The translations under genes were made by a program, and so were the position numbers. Shown here in pieces: positions 34,079-45,629 of a DNA stretch of 64,000 bases. Location: contig JABAKD010000001.1 in the NCBI GenBank assembly GCA_012845835.1, forward strand, positions 14,943,382 through 15,007,381, written 5' to 3'. Numbering within the stretch: position 1 is the stretch's first letter; each line of letters starts with the position of its first letter. This stretch comes from Undaria pinnatifida (Eukaryota; Sar; Phaeophyceae; Laminariales; Alariaceae). The notes beneath the pieces are model-generated. The model was not told the origin of the DNA. It saw nothing but the letters and a program-made list of their open reading frames with translations, and searched no databases.

Positions 34079-35559
34079 ACACTAGTTAATCCGATATCCC
34101 GAGGGCAAATATAGAGATAAACACCAACAATAACGAGGCTCCCACTTCTAACCGGAGAGCCGACGACCTCCTAGAGATCCCGTATCCATAATCTGGTGTA
34201 TATTCCTATCGTCATTTGTGTTTCCCCCCGTTCATTTGCGGTCTTTAGCCTCCGGGCTGCTGTTATGTTCGGTATGAACCGGCAATGGAACGGTTAGCTA
34301 CACGGCGCCAGACATATCGCCTAAAACATTTTTGTCAGCGAAGTACTGAGCCACTCGTGCGATAGGCCTTTACTCAGCGGTAAACATAGGTGTAGCTCCC
34401 CTGCCGGTGCCTTGATCATGGCCTAGTTTGATAACACGTGATGTGCCACACGCAGAGGGGTTCCAACGTTACCTCGTAGCTCTCGTCTACTTGGGGAGCG
34501 TCATCGATCCGAACGAAAATGGTCAACACACGCTTTCATTATCGCACCGCGAGTTGAGTGTTGCCACTTACCAGAGAATGGGAAACCCACTACGCCGAAC
34601 GGTGTCCTAGCCTAACCAGGAACCTAGCATGTTGCACAGTTGTCTCGCTCATGCCCTAGCAAAGCGTACGTGACCTATGCGAATCCGAGACCTATAAAAA
34701 TGTACACCATGCATGTATCATATTACGGAGCTTTTCTCTTCCGTACCGTGCCAACGCATGCGAAACCTACTTCGACAGCCAGTACCATATGACAAAAAAT
34801 AATGCTACGAAGCCACTGCAGCTGTGTGAGATGGAGGAACGTCTACCGATATTGTGCCCTGGTACCAGATGTGTTGCAGAGTACTGTCTTCTAAAGGTGT
34901 ACCCCATAGAGGCGTTTGTGACCTATACAAAGCCACACCGTCCATGTCTCGTGTTGCCCAGTTCGCTCGCTTACACCATGCCATATCATACGCAAGCCAA
35001 TCGTACCGCCTCCCGAAATCTCGAAAACGCGAAACTTTAGACACAACCCCCACGTTTCAAACGTGTCAGTAAATGTCTCCCGTAGACAACATTTTGTGAG
35101 ATTACGGTTACCGATACTGTTCTACGCATACTTAGATTTGTACTGTTTGAGGAGAGATTATTGGTACGGGCGTGGGCTCCTTGGAATGAGTAGCCTGCCC
35201 GCCAGGGCAAACGCCCATAGTACTCCGATGCAACCAGGGAGGGGGACATTAAAATGCTGCCCGGGGTATATAGTCTAGACTATGTGATTGGAGTCTGCGT
35301 GACATTACGGTATGGCGGTGGTCGGAGGCTGCGACATCGAAGTACAGCTTCTCCCATTTTCTGTGTTTGTGGGGGGGTCTGCGCCTTAAACGCGCATTTT
35401 TCTCGTCTGATCTCTTCTTCTACGGCATGCGGAGAGCAGCGGAACGAAGTACGTGTTACATCACTACATCAGCATATAGTAACAGTAATAGACTAGTCTG
35501 TATATATATCTTCGAAAAATATATTTCGTCAAAACATGCTACGGTAGAGGTGCCCCCTG

Positions 35560-35800
35560 ATTTTTCCGGAGCTCCTCACTTTGATGGGTTCTAATTCTCA
35601 CCAAACAACTGGGTTTAGCAAGTAGACAAGGCTATCCGAGATGAAAGCCCCGCGGCCCAGGCATACAAACCCATAATTTCGTATTTAAGAGGAATGTCGT
35701 CTTCAATTCTTGACGAGTTTGAGTTAAGGAGCCTCAAAATTCTGGAGATGGTTTGGCTAAAAAGCGGTCTACCTCCATCGTAGCACGCGCCCGTCGCTGC
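35560..35800 (+). repeat. Family-1 relic nested in large repeat copy B
   Basis: ccggagctcctcactttgat, ttgacgagtttgagttaagg and ccatcgtagcacgcgcc. It is absent at the matching place (about 26700) of copy A, so it inserted after the two blocks separated. Confidence 0.6.
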
Positions 35801-35817
35801 CGTGAACGAGTATTGAC

Positions 35818-36490
35818 CTGTCATGCGAGAGCGGGCGTGTTCGGCAGCGGATTGATAGGTTGACAATGGAATGCAGCACCGACCCCTCGGCCAGGGAAGT
35901 CGAGGTAGCAGCGAGAGCATCAGCCGAAGCCGTGGAGGCTGTATGGGATATCGGATCAGCAGTCGAACAGCTGCACGGCATGGAGGCATCGAGCAGCAGC
36001 ATCGTCATCATCAGCAGCAGCGGCTGCATGGAGTCTAGAAAGAACGAAAGAGCGCGGGGCCGGCGGCCAGCGATACCAGCTGAAGACCTTTGACCCATGT
36101 AATCGCATCAGCAGTGTGGAGTCCCAAGGAGAAACCGCGGCAGCAGCAACAGCAGTGAGGCAAACCAGACAGCAGCAGCTGCAGTGTATGGGGTTGGCGG
36201 CAACCACAGCAACGCGTAGCCGGAGGCCCGCGAAATCGGCAGCAGCCCCGACCCGGGCAGCAGCAGCGGCGACATACCGGAACTGGTAGGACTCGTAACC
36301 CCAGATGAGCGTGGTGCCAACAGGAGTCTACTCCACCAACTGTGGCCGATGTGGAGGCTATGAAAGTGATGGCGGTGTGGTTGCAGCAGGCACCAGGCTT
36401 CGATTGTCAGAGCGCCGAACGCGTTCGTTGGGATGTGAAATACGTGTGGGGCCCACGGCCACTCGATCAACTGTTCTGGTAGCCACTCGC
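35818..36490 (-). pseudogene. Ala-rich frame shared by the two large repeat copies (copy B)
   Basis: This is the partner of 27420-26755, with the same order of peptide blocks and a CAG-rich core. Stops and frame changes differ from copy A, as expected of independent decay. Confidence 0.4.
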
Positions 36491-36500
36491 TGGAGTATAA

Positions 36501-38074
36501 GTATTCTACGGTCGAGTGCGCCGGTTTGTTTCTGGGCTTCCTCACACTGACCGGAGCTTATGATTCACCTCGACATTATTCCAATAAACATATGAGAGGT
36601 AAGCCCGATGAACAATTCCTGACCTAGTTATCAAAAATATGTTCAAGCACAATCGATCCGCTGACTGCAGTGTTATATGCCCCCCCCCCCCGTCGTCCGT
36701 AAAGCCTGAATGGTCAACCAATGCTATCCTGATCGCATGACACGTCCTTTGCCGCTAAAATTTGGGACCATTAAAGTGACTAGATTAATGTTCGACCGTA
36801 GCTCTGGCCGGTCAGTGGAAGCCGAACGCAACTCGGAGAAAAACCAGTCAGCCACACAAGTATTGTGCTACACCCAGGTGTGCTCGTACTCGAACTCTCA
36901 AGCCAGCTAGGTGGTTGCTCCGCAAGGAGCTTTGCAGTGTGCCGTGCACTCGTAGTTTTTAGGTACTCATATCAGTGATGTGGCATGCTATGGGCGTTTT
37001 CAAGTACATGCACGTAGAACAAGTGCGAGATTGCTTTGTCTGGAAAATTCCCCAACCCCTGTCGAACATGCTGGAGACCTTCAGGATATCATGCTAGCCC
37101 GCCGAGGATTGTCGTTTTCATTTTCAAACAGGTCGTTGAGGATATGGAGCTATACTGTTTTACGATACGGTCGCGTGTATGTCACCATGGAGGTTTTTCA
37201 TATCCTGCGCCAACCAAACAATAAAGTACTCCGTTCTGGGGTGAGTTACCGAGCCAACCGCGCGAGCAGCCTCAACTTGGTAGACAAAACAAGTGTGGTA
37301 CCCCTCCGACCGTCAGAGCTTGATGCTTACGTGTTTGTTTTCGTTCAGGTGCCATGAAGCTTTTGATGGTCGAGGAAGTCGCACACCGAACTCCCGGCCG
37401 CTCATCTTCTCCTCGACTACCGTGAAAATATATTTAGGAACACACTACAGTTATACCGAAGATATTGGCCCTCACAGCCAGTGCGGCGTCATGTTGGTTC
37501 AACACTAAAAACGATAAGCAGATATAGCTCGAAGCTCCGACCAGAAGAGGCACTCCTGCCTATGGCACTCTTAATATGGTTGCGCCTGCCTGGTATTCCC
37601 CAGTTATCCACGCCGACTCACCAAATCAGCTGTACGCTGGTTCTCTGGGTAACAGCTGGACACTCCTAAATATTACACGCACAAAATGCAACACTGACGC
37701 GAAGTTGTACATATGAAGGCGTGCATGCCAACTCTGCATTGTTGTTGATATCTCTCCTTGTGAACAACTTAACCCCCCCCCCCCTCCCAACTCCGCCCTC
37801 CCGTCGCGCTTGGTGCAAGCACTGTCTGCCTCGTTGGTGAAAACCCGACTTGCGTAGTCCTGGCATAATAAGGATGCGAGGGTATATGGTCGTACGACTG
37901 CGGCCATGAACAAACACCCCGACCCCGTATCCATCACCCTCTTTCAACGCGTGTCATACCAACATTGTTGTGCTCTCGACGTCTGTCTCCCTCACCTCGT
38001 GACCAACCTAACCACCCTTCTGACATTTCAACACAAACTCGGCGCACATCTAACTAAGACGGCGGACACTGACG
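36501..38074. other. Intergenic: 3' flank of the sulfotransferase and unassigned sequence
   Basis: The first 200-300 bp left of 38075 would contain the 3' UTR on the minus strand. Further left there are poly-C runs (36680, 37771) and no supported feature. The plus-strand frame 36980-37357 has no motif. Confidence 0.5.
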
Positions 38075-38408
38075 CTATTCAGGCTTCGTGCGAGAACAGA
38101 GCTGCCATTCAAACGCGTCAAATTTGCGCTGAAGGCGTGCTGCAATGGCATCCGCACCCGGGAACGGTAGCGATTCCGAGGACCGAAGATGCCCTTTCGC
38201 AACCGCGACGAAGGTTTTGTTCAGCATTGTAGCCACTTCGTCATTGGGTGCCAAAAACTCCGCAATCGCCCCCGCTTGGTCGGCGTCGCCCAGAAGATCG
38301 TAATCATGGCACACGACGAACCCCGGACCGATCTCCGCGAGCAAGGCGTGCAGGACTCCGATATCTGTCATTAGGATTTGCATGTAGCCCATGAACAACT
38401 TTGCTGGC
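38075..38408 (-). CDS. Sulfotransferase exon 2
   Basis: This exon has 110 codons and a stop. It starts PAKLFMGYMQILM and includes GPGFVVCHDYDLLGD, QAGAIAEFLAP and a basic tail ending in TKPE. It reads as the C-terminal helical half of the enzyme. A plus-strand frame over the same bases is a shadow. Confidence 0.72.
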
Positions 38409-39505
38409 CTCGAGTTCCCCCCATTGCCTAGGTGACTACGACAACGGCGGACAGCGTGTCGGATCGGATGCGATCGTGAAAAACGGGCATCAAATAATTA
38501 GGAGACGGATCAGTCAATACCGTGGATCGCGGTGCAGGTGGATATCATACGTGTCCCGTTTGTCAACCTTTTGCAAGTGGTCAAACGGACTAATACCCAC
38601 TAATTTCTTAACAGTATTGATCTCGTGTTAGAAGCTCAGGAAACACTGCTGTACCGCTAGCATGGGATGAGTCTAATAATGGTACCATGCTATGGTTTGC
38701 GGTGTTTTTTTTATTTTTTTGTCCTCACATAGACAGCTCCATACACCAGACTTAAATATAGTACGAGCGAAATAGCCTGTGAGCAATCCCACAGCCTACG
38801 TATAAAAAAACAAAAACTGCAATCGACAAGACTGACAATCCAACGATATTGGGTTAACGAGACCTCGTTATTCAGAACGTGTTGTAGTCAAAAACGCTAC
38901 GTACTGCTATGGTAGCACGGCTGTACGCATTAAACTCACTCCTGGAATCGCCGATGAATTGTGTTAGCAACGATTATGTCCTTCACCGGCCGCCGCAGAT
39001 ACAACACACGAAAATCCACGCCCGTTTCTTCCGCGATTTCCGCCAGTAATCGTAGATCCACGAAGTGTAGTGCTTTGTTCGGACCGTAGCCGTTGGGGTA
39101 CGAGTAACGAGCGCTAAACGTAGATACCGTTCCGGGAGGTTTCAGTTCCGCTGCCTGCTGTGCAAGTCTTTGCATGTTGTTCCGGGCCGTTTTAAGGATT
39201 TCGACGTAGGATTCTGCGGTGGTGCCCATTGCGCGGTCAACGGCGTAGTCCCCCGGTTTGACATCATGAGAGATATCTACCAGGTGTCTATGGGTCTTGA
39301 ACAGTTGACGTTCGACCTGCATAAAATAATGGTGGCCTGTACCCTCCAATCCAACCGGGAAATAGAAGCGCATGGTCGAGCTGATGACCGTCTTCGGGAC
39401 GATGATCGAATCATTGCGCTCAAGCGCTAACTCGGGAGACGCAGACGTGGCTGCTACACATACAGCCGCCACCGTCCCAACGAGAACAACGTCGAACAGG
39501 TTCAT
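38075..39505 (-). CDS. Secretory-pathway sulfotransferase-like protein, two exons
   Basis: Exon 1 (39505-38940) and exon 2 (38408-38075) join across a 531-bp intron with donor GTGAGT at 38939 and acceptor ctcgag ending at 38409. The split Glu codon restores the frame and gives 299 residues. Residues 1-23 form a signal or signal-anchor sequence. Residues 46-59 (RFYFPVGLEGTGHH) resemble the 5'-phosphosulfate-binding loop. Residues 168-181 (LYLRRPVKDIIVAN) resemble the 3'-phosphate-binding motif with Arg, although Asn or Thr replaces the usual Ser. Residues 198-231 include MQILMTDIGVLHALLAEIG and VVCHDYD. Such enzymes move sulfate from PAPS to glycans in the Golgi, which suits an alga with sulfated wall polysaccharides (inference). 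No stop or frameshift is seen. A repeat relic sits in the intron and another about 170 bp upstream of the ATG. Confidence 0.75.
38722..38935 (+). repeat. Family-1 relic inside the sulfotransferase intron
   Basis: This copy has the gggttaacgagacctcgtta core and the ctatggtagcacg end typical of family 1 (described at 675-915). It ends within about 15 bp of the 5' splice site and makes up some 40 percent of the intron. Confidence 0.65.
38940..39505 (-). CDS. Sulfotransferase exon 1
   Basis: This exon has 188 codons plus two bases and holds the signal sequence and both putative PAPS-binding motifs. If translated past the donor it would stop two codons later, at 38936-38938. The very good GTGAGT donor, and a downstream frame that completes the fold, favour splicing. 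Confidence 0.75.
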
Positions 39506-39671
39506 GGCCGCCGCTGTAACGCCGCCCTGAACGAATTATCCACGCTCGTGTGAGTTAGGCTAGTGTCCAATCCGCCTCGACGGCCTTCACCTGAGACCTG
39601 GGCTGTAAAACGCCGGCCGGAGTGAGGGATACAATAGCAAGAGCACCACGGAACAGGTATCATGCAAATGA

Positions 39672-39735
39672 TTTGAGTCTCCTCTTTTTGAGGACCCCCA
39701 AACACCGATTTCTGAACGAGCTTCAAGTGCAACAC
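39672..39735 (+). repeat. Family-1 head fragment upstream of the sulfotransferase
   Basis: This is the start of a family-1 copy: gagtctcctctttttgagga and then ccaaacaccg. It lies about 170 bp upstream of the sulfotransferase ATG. The rest of the element is not recognisable. Confidence 0.45.
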
Positions 39736-40167
39736 CACGGGACTGATTCTACGATAGCTCCCTCTCCCATACCAGCAATTGTGTTTGATGAACGTTTTCT
39801 GGCTGCTCAACGCGAAGAAGGATGCCATGAAAAAAATTTCGTGGTTTTTCTTGTTTGCAAAGATTATGGAAAGATGACGTCGGGGTGGCAAGAGGCACGG
39901 TAGTTCCCAGAAGATGCGGCCGGAAGCTGGTTTCAAAACCGGTGATTTCGTGATAGGAACGTTGGGGGGACAACCGTAGACTAGGAAATAACAGCGAAAA
40001 ACATGTAAAACACGAATGGTCTTCTAACGCTGTTCGACGCATGCCACGACAGATATACACCACTTTCTCCTCCACTGAGGACTTCTATTTAGGTGGATGT
40101 GCACCACTTTCTCCTCCCTCGGGGACTTCTATCTACAGCTCGACCAAAATTTGGCTTGGAAACTAGT

Positions 40168-40330
40168 ATATTATAAAAAATAAAATACACTCCAACTAAC
40201 TGTGAGATCGAATATTTTGTCGAAACTCATCTTTGCAAGCTGTGTGTGATACTCCGATCGCGTGTATTACGGGTTGTGTGTCCTCGTTAAGGGTTTAGGT
40301 CGGCAACTCCCCTTGCAACTATAGTCTAGC
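40168..40330 (+). repeat. Family-3 single arm with long tail
   Basis: aactgtgagatcgaatattt, catctttgcaagctgtgtgt and ctccgatcgcgtgtatta follow the fold-back left arm. The tail (cctcgttaagggtttaggtc) recurs near 40960. Confidence 0.6.
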
Positions 40331-40519
40331 TATCAGGGTCAACAGGATGATGTCAGGCAGTCTGTGCGCGGAAACTATAAAACCCGTTTCTGCAAGGGGG
40401 ACAAAATATGACAGCTGTGGAAGGAAATGCATCAGTTTATCAAGTGAATCCTGTAAGTCGAATAACGGGTGAGGGGAGGGCGGAGTTTTGAAGGACGTGG
40501 TAACAAATATATGTGATAT

Positions 40520-40680
40520 CCGAAAATCAGTGCCATGGCCTAGGTATACTTCAACGAAAACAATTCGAAAAAGGAAGAACGAGAATCTGGACGAATCGTT
40601 TAGGTCAAGAAACCCCGTCAGTCCAAAACCTTTTCAGGCACAAAATGCCACATTTTTCATAGCCCACGTGAACAAAAAAA
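40520..40680 (+). repeat. Family-1 relic
   Basis: gtgccatggcctaggtatac, gacgaatcgtttaggtcaag and aaaccccgtcagtccaaaac match the middle and core. Confidence 0.5.
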
Positions 40681-40899
40681 TGGTCTTGTGACGACACAAT
40701 GGACAATAGGTGCAGCCCCTCAGGTACTACAATTCAGCAGCAGAGAGCAGTTTTTTCCTTTAGGTGCTAGGAACCCCTACGAATGGTGAAACGTGGTGGT
40801 CCCCACTAGCAAAAACGATAATATATATATATTTGAACTAATTGTTTTGCGACTAAAACAAATAAAAACATCTGTACGAACGAGAGTTTTCGTAGAAAT

Positions 40900-41040
40900 T
40901 TGAGTCATCTAGTCGCAAACCCTGTGCGCGATATTCCGGTCGCGCGTGTTGAGGTGTGTGTGCCCTCGTGCACGATATAGACCGGCGACGACTCTCCTTA
41001 GTGCCAGCTCGTGCGATACCATGGTAAACAATTGCTTTTT
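40900..41040 (+). repeat. Family-3 relic
   Basis: ttccggtcgcgcgtgttgag, gtgtgtgccctcg and gaccggcgacgactctcctt match the tail of the copy at 40168-40330 with many changes. Confidence 0.45.
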
Positions 41041-41577
41041 AGCGCAGGACAATGGGCCGGAACGGGCATGCACACCGTTCAAGAGAGCACTGAAACGCAC
41101 TCATAAAACAAATGCATCAGTTTTTCCAAGAGACTCTACTAGTGAGGAGCTCAATGATATAGCTCGCCTGAAAAATAGAAGAATTTGATAAAATTGAAAT
41201 GTCACTTGACAAATAGTCTCATGTGTGCCCAATTGGTAGCCTAGCCGAAGTTTCGGCATGTTCCAGCGGAAATGACGGTCGGAAAACAACAACGAATAAT
41301 AGCACTACTTCTTGATGTGGTGCCGCTGTTCGTAGTTCCCAGCAAGCCAAGGTATTGCACAGGCGCTCCCTTTCAGGCAACCGCACTTTTGAAAAACAGT
41401 AAAGAAATCCGGGGTGCTTTACGCCAGCTACGTACGGCCATGGGAAGGAACACAAACGTCAATACGATAACGTCCAGACCCAAACTTCAGTCCCTTCGGC
41501 AGGACCCCCCTCCTCTCCTCCCTGACACCTAGAATTGCCAGCGGTGGGTGACGCTGCCGCGGCCTTTGTGTGTCCTT

Positions 41578-42339
41578 CTACAGGCCTGCAGCTCTCCGTG
41601 TAATGCCATCACAGCATGAATGACTGTGCTCCATCCTCCACCCGTTCAAACTATCTGCCAACCCAATGCGTGCAGCCGTTCGGCACCCTTTGTACTCAAT
41701 TCCACACGCCGACATATCCTCCGTCGTGCGCACCATGCCGTCCTTCGTTTGCCCTCCTGAGCAGCCCTTACCCTCGACCAGCTCCGCAAACATAACGGCA
41801 TGTGGCTGACGCTCCTCCCCCATGTGTACGTGCCACGAATTCCGCGAGCAATATTCTCGGTTTCCGCATACGCTCTCAGCGACTGTTTTGGCCAGCGCGT
41901 GTGCAAAAGAGAGGGTGTGGTCGTCGCGCCTCCGTTCCCACCAGCCGAGGCATCGCAGTAGCATGAAGCAGTGAACCTGGCATAGTCAAGCTTGTTCGGG
42001 ATCCACGTCACGCATCCGTAAGATAGTCTCGATCTCCTTGGCTTTCAGCGTCCGCGCCTTCAACCGTGAGCGCACACCCGGGTGATCATAGATTTCAATC
42101 TTGCATCGCTGGAAGCATGCCCAGGCCCTCTGAAGAAAACGCGCCATCTCGACACTGAGTCTTTGCATACGTTGATAGCCCCGCCCAAGTACACATATTC
42201 CATCGTTTGTGTATATACCTGGCCGGCTGCATCGAATATGGACGACATCTTCCTCCCCCATTTTGTTTACAGGCACATGATCTCCGTTTGTGCCTCGGAC
42301 CCCGTAAGCCCGAACGCCGAGCATGCCAGTCACGATCCC
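41578..42339 (-). pseudogene. LINE C-terminal region relic
   Basis: LQRAWACFQRCKIEIYDHPG and RLKARTLKAKEIETIL, then MLLRCLGWWERRRDDHTLSF, match block by block the plus-strand LINE fragment at 62.5-63.2 kb. Both copies therefore belong to one family. Confidence 0.85.
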
Positions 42340-43133
42340 CGTCATCTTTGTCTCCTGCCCACGTGGTGATCTCGATACGATGCCCGCATCGTCAGCGTAT
42401 AGCGTGCCCCACAACCTGTGTTCCTCCCCTTTCTTCCCGCCCCGCCCTCGACTAGGCCTGCTCGTGGTGTGCCATTTTTGTCCCCCTTCTCCTTCGTTCG
42501 CTCGAGCTGCACAATGTTGTTCACGATGGTTGCATCATCGAGAAGCGTTTGTATGCCGCACGCAATACCGCCGTAAAAATCGTTGAACAGCAGTGGCGCG
42601 ATCTCACACTTTTGGCGGAGACCTTTTCCCACGACAAACGTATCCGAATAGTCACCATCATCCAACCGAACGCATGTTCGGGTGTTGCCTAGAAATCGGT
42701 CGATGACGGCTGGCAATCTCGGTTGCACGCAAAAGTGAGCAAGCACGGCCCACGTAAGGGTTCGGTCGACGAAATCGTATGCCATGGTGATGTCGATAAA
42801 AAAGAAATAAGGTGGTGTCATTTTTCCGCGCCAATTCAACGTCATGTCCACCGTCGAGCGGTGGGGTCTAAATCCACACTGTTCCTCCTCTCAAAGCTTC
42901 TCGCGTTCGTAGTAGCCACCAAGTCTACCCGTGATGACTTTGAGGAGTACGCCTCCGGCGTGAGCCATCAGGGAGGTGCCACGATAGTTGCCACACTCCG
43001 TCTGGTGTTTCTTGTTTTGCAGCACGTTGACCGTTGAATATTTTAATTGAATACAGCACACCACCTCCGCTCTACACAGCGATGATGGTATCGTGGAACC
43101 TTCAAGCGTGTCCAATTCCCCTTCGTCGGCCAA
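42340..43133 (-). pseudogene. LINE reverse transcriptase relic
   Basis: [20 protein letters not shown] is RT motif 1. A stop and EEQCGFRPHRSTVDM follow (motif 2). FFFIDITMAYDFVDR holds the first catalytic Asp (usually DxxKAFD). GLRQKCEIAPLLFN replaces the usual GxxQGCxxSPxLF. LYADDAGIVSRS near 42400 is the YxDD box, displaced by a frameshift. Confidence 0.88.
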
Positions 43134-43989
43134 GACCTTCAGGAGCTCGTCCGGGACTAGGCCGCCTTACGGCTCGTCAACGCAAGGATCGCCTGCTTTA
43201 CTTCGTATCTATACGGGACGTCGTCCAGTGGTCTTGGCGGGGGGGGGGGTCTTTAGCTCGCCCACAATGGTGGCCTCAAGGATCGGCGACTTGGTGCTAA
43301 GCAGATAATAAAACGGCCCCACCCACCGCTCCCAGAAGAGGGCATTGTCCCAGATCTGTTGACCTTCCTCGTCTTTGATCAAATGCAAGTTAAACGGCAT
43401 TTCACCTGAGGTGTTGTTGAGGCCACATGATCACCTTCTTGTACACGCTATTCGAGTTAGCTAACGTTTTCCTCAAGAACCTTTCTACAGCTTCCGATCC
43501 CGTACGGCAGAGCAGGTTTCTAGATGCATCCAAGGTTCGCCGTAGACTACGTTCGTCTGGAGCAGAACGTTTCCTCGCTCTTCTCCATCTTGCCATCCGG
43601 CATCCAACTCAACTTTCGTCTCCTCGCTTACTCGCCAACCCCTCGTTACTTGCATGCGCCTAACGGAGGGCGCAATGATGGTCGCCATCTACAGTAGGTC
43701 TCGGTTAGTACGGAAGTCATGTCACCAACGCTACTGGTATAAGTACCGGATTGTGGCGGGACAATCTTCGGGGCTATCGCTTCTTCAAGATTAACACGAG
43801 GATCCGGGTCCGTCAATACCCTCGGCAAATAAATACCCCGCCAGTTCTTCCCGACTCCCGTTCGACGATTTTGTTCAATACGGCCCAAGAGGTGAACGCT
43901 TCCGAAGAAGAGGTTGTGGTCCGACTGATTTTCCACCTCGATGGGGTCTGCACAGTGACAATACGTACCATACTGGTCGTCTATCAGCT

Positions 43990-44590
43990 TGCCATGTCAG
44001 TATGTAATTAAGCATTTATCGGACCTTTCCTCGGGTAGGCCTTTGAAGCGTGTACGATTTCCAACGAGCGAGGTTGGCATAGTTCGTGTTGAGGGGGGCG
44101 AATTTGTTGTCTCGCTCGAGGGTGAAGCAATAGTCGCTTTCCGTTATCGTTCAGTTCATCACGGCCGTATGCACCCATCACCTTGCGGTCGGTCCACTCC
44201 ACCCCTCGCATGCAGGTACGAGCGTTCGCGTCCATCAGGACATTGAGGTGGTTCCTACTGGGTACCCCCTTGTGACCACCTTGTTAAAAGAATTCCGAAA
44301 AGGGTCTTTTTCGCTGCTTTGCTCATATCGGGAGTGGGAGCATAGCCTACAACAAAAGACGCACCGTTAGATCTTCCGTCGATTTGGATGCGAACCTTCA
44401 TCAACCTCGCGCTGACGTACTCGACCGCCACGTGACCCGTTTCCATCCCTGATACGACAGACTCTCTTAACAGCTAGCCCTACCCCATGGTTCTCCTTCT
44501 CCTTGTAGTTTCCTCCGTTTGCTCCCAAGCGAAACATAACATATGCCGCCGCGATCAAGCGCTTTGCCCATTGAGCGTCACCTGTTGCAA
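43990..44590 (-). pseudogene. LINE EEP endonuclease relic
   Basis: In order: GANGGNYKEKENHGVGLAV, then in another frame EYVSARLMKVRIQIDG and FVVGYAPTPD (the family's xAPT motif), and MDANARTC with GAYGRDELNDNGKRLL. The Asp-x-Asn of MDANAR is the catalytic D-x-N. Target DNA nicking would be its role. Later catalytic His motifs are not clear. Confidence 0.8.
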
Positions 44591-45055
44591 TCCTATGAAT
44601 TCACAGCCCACACCCCGCACATCGTCGCGGTTACTTTGGCGTGGTCAATGGCGTCCAAGCCCCCTGAAGACGAGAGCGCGAGCGTTGAATACATCCGTGA
44701 CCATTTCCCCCGCAATGGACCAAGCTCTAGCATCTGCGCCAAATTTCCTAGCTGCCGTTCGAACTACTCCCACGTCTCCTGTTATACATCCGAGAGTCCG
44801 ATTTCCTCCCTGACATCCTCCGTGTTTTTTTAAAAGAACGTTACCTCCTCTCCTTCCCCCTTCGCCCAGCACGGTGCTTGCCAGAATGCCAACTTGAAGG
44901 CGGTAACAGTTCCGACTCGCCACGTTTATGCCCATGGTCACGTGAGTTCGGCATTGTCGTCTCCGTTCGCTACAAACCCCAAGCCTTTCGTCGCGGTCAC
45001 ATGACACGGCGTCTGCAGGCACTACTGACGCGTTAAACAAATCCGTAGGCATCAC

Positions 45056-45597
45056 TTTGTCTTGCCCCTGGATTTCGTCGTTGGCACAGCCATGCCTGAG
45101 TGCTAGCTTAGCGCACGAATACCGTCGGTGTCACACTCCTCCTCAAGGACGCTGGCACGTATTCGGGGAGACCTAGGCCCAAATACCACCCCAGTCGGGG
45201 AACAGCCGAAGGGAAAGGAAAGCGCGTATATATGCCGGACACTCGACACGCCGACTCGGGACTCGAAATAGTCATACTCCACTCTGAACCAGTAGAGCAC
45301 AGACTCACGTTGGGTATTAAGGACAGACACTTTGGGGGTAGTCGCTTTCGACCGACCCTTGTATTGTCCAATGGTCTCGGTGTCGCATTAACGTAGCGAC
45401 GCTCGTCAGCGCACAGAAACTGCGCACGTACCACGTTAGAGTTGTTTTTGTATTTTTTCCTGGAATATTCTTCCACTCCTCCCACTCCGGAGCGTGACTG
45501 GAGGCAGCCCTGTGACCACAGACTTGATTATGCGAATTAAATGGAGCAAAACAACGGTACTTCTCGTGAACTGGGAAGAGATGTGAATACTCAGGCA

Positions 45598-45629
<32 letters not shown>

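Larger units (their letters stand above)
31590..36500 (+). repeat. Large dispersed repeat, copy B, with nested insertions
   Basis: This copy is colinear with copy A but longer. A SINE (32568-32880) and a family-1 relic (35560-35800) are inserted in it, and both are absent from copy A. This gives a relative order: block spread first, then SINE and family-1 insertion. Confidence 0.75.
39736..41577. other. Unassigned, with family-1 and family-3 relics
   Basis: A short duplication (caccactttctcctcc, about 40058 and 40108) adds to the repeats listed. A family-2-like gaggagctcaatgatatagc lies at 41143. No gene is supported. Confidence 0.5.
41578..45055 (-). mobile_element. Dead LINE (EEP endonuclease plus RT), minus strand
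   Basis: Reading leftward, an apurinic-type endonuclease, a reverse transcriptase and a Cys/His-poor C-terminal region follow one another as in RTE-like and related LINEs. A GAYGRDELNDNGKRLL motif in the endonuclease resembles the 'craniofacial development protein 2-like' group, so an RTE-type clade is likely but not proven. Stops and frameshifts occur throughout. The 3' end is near 41.58 kb. The region upstream of 44.6 kb has no motif I recognise. Confidence 0.88.
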
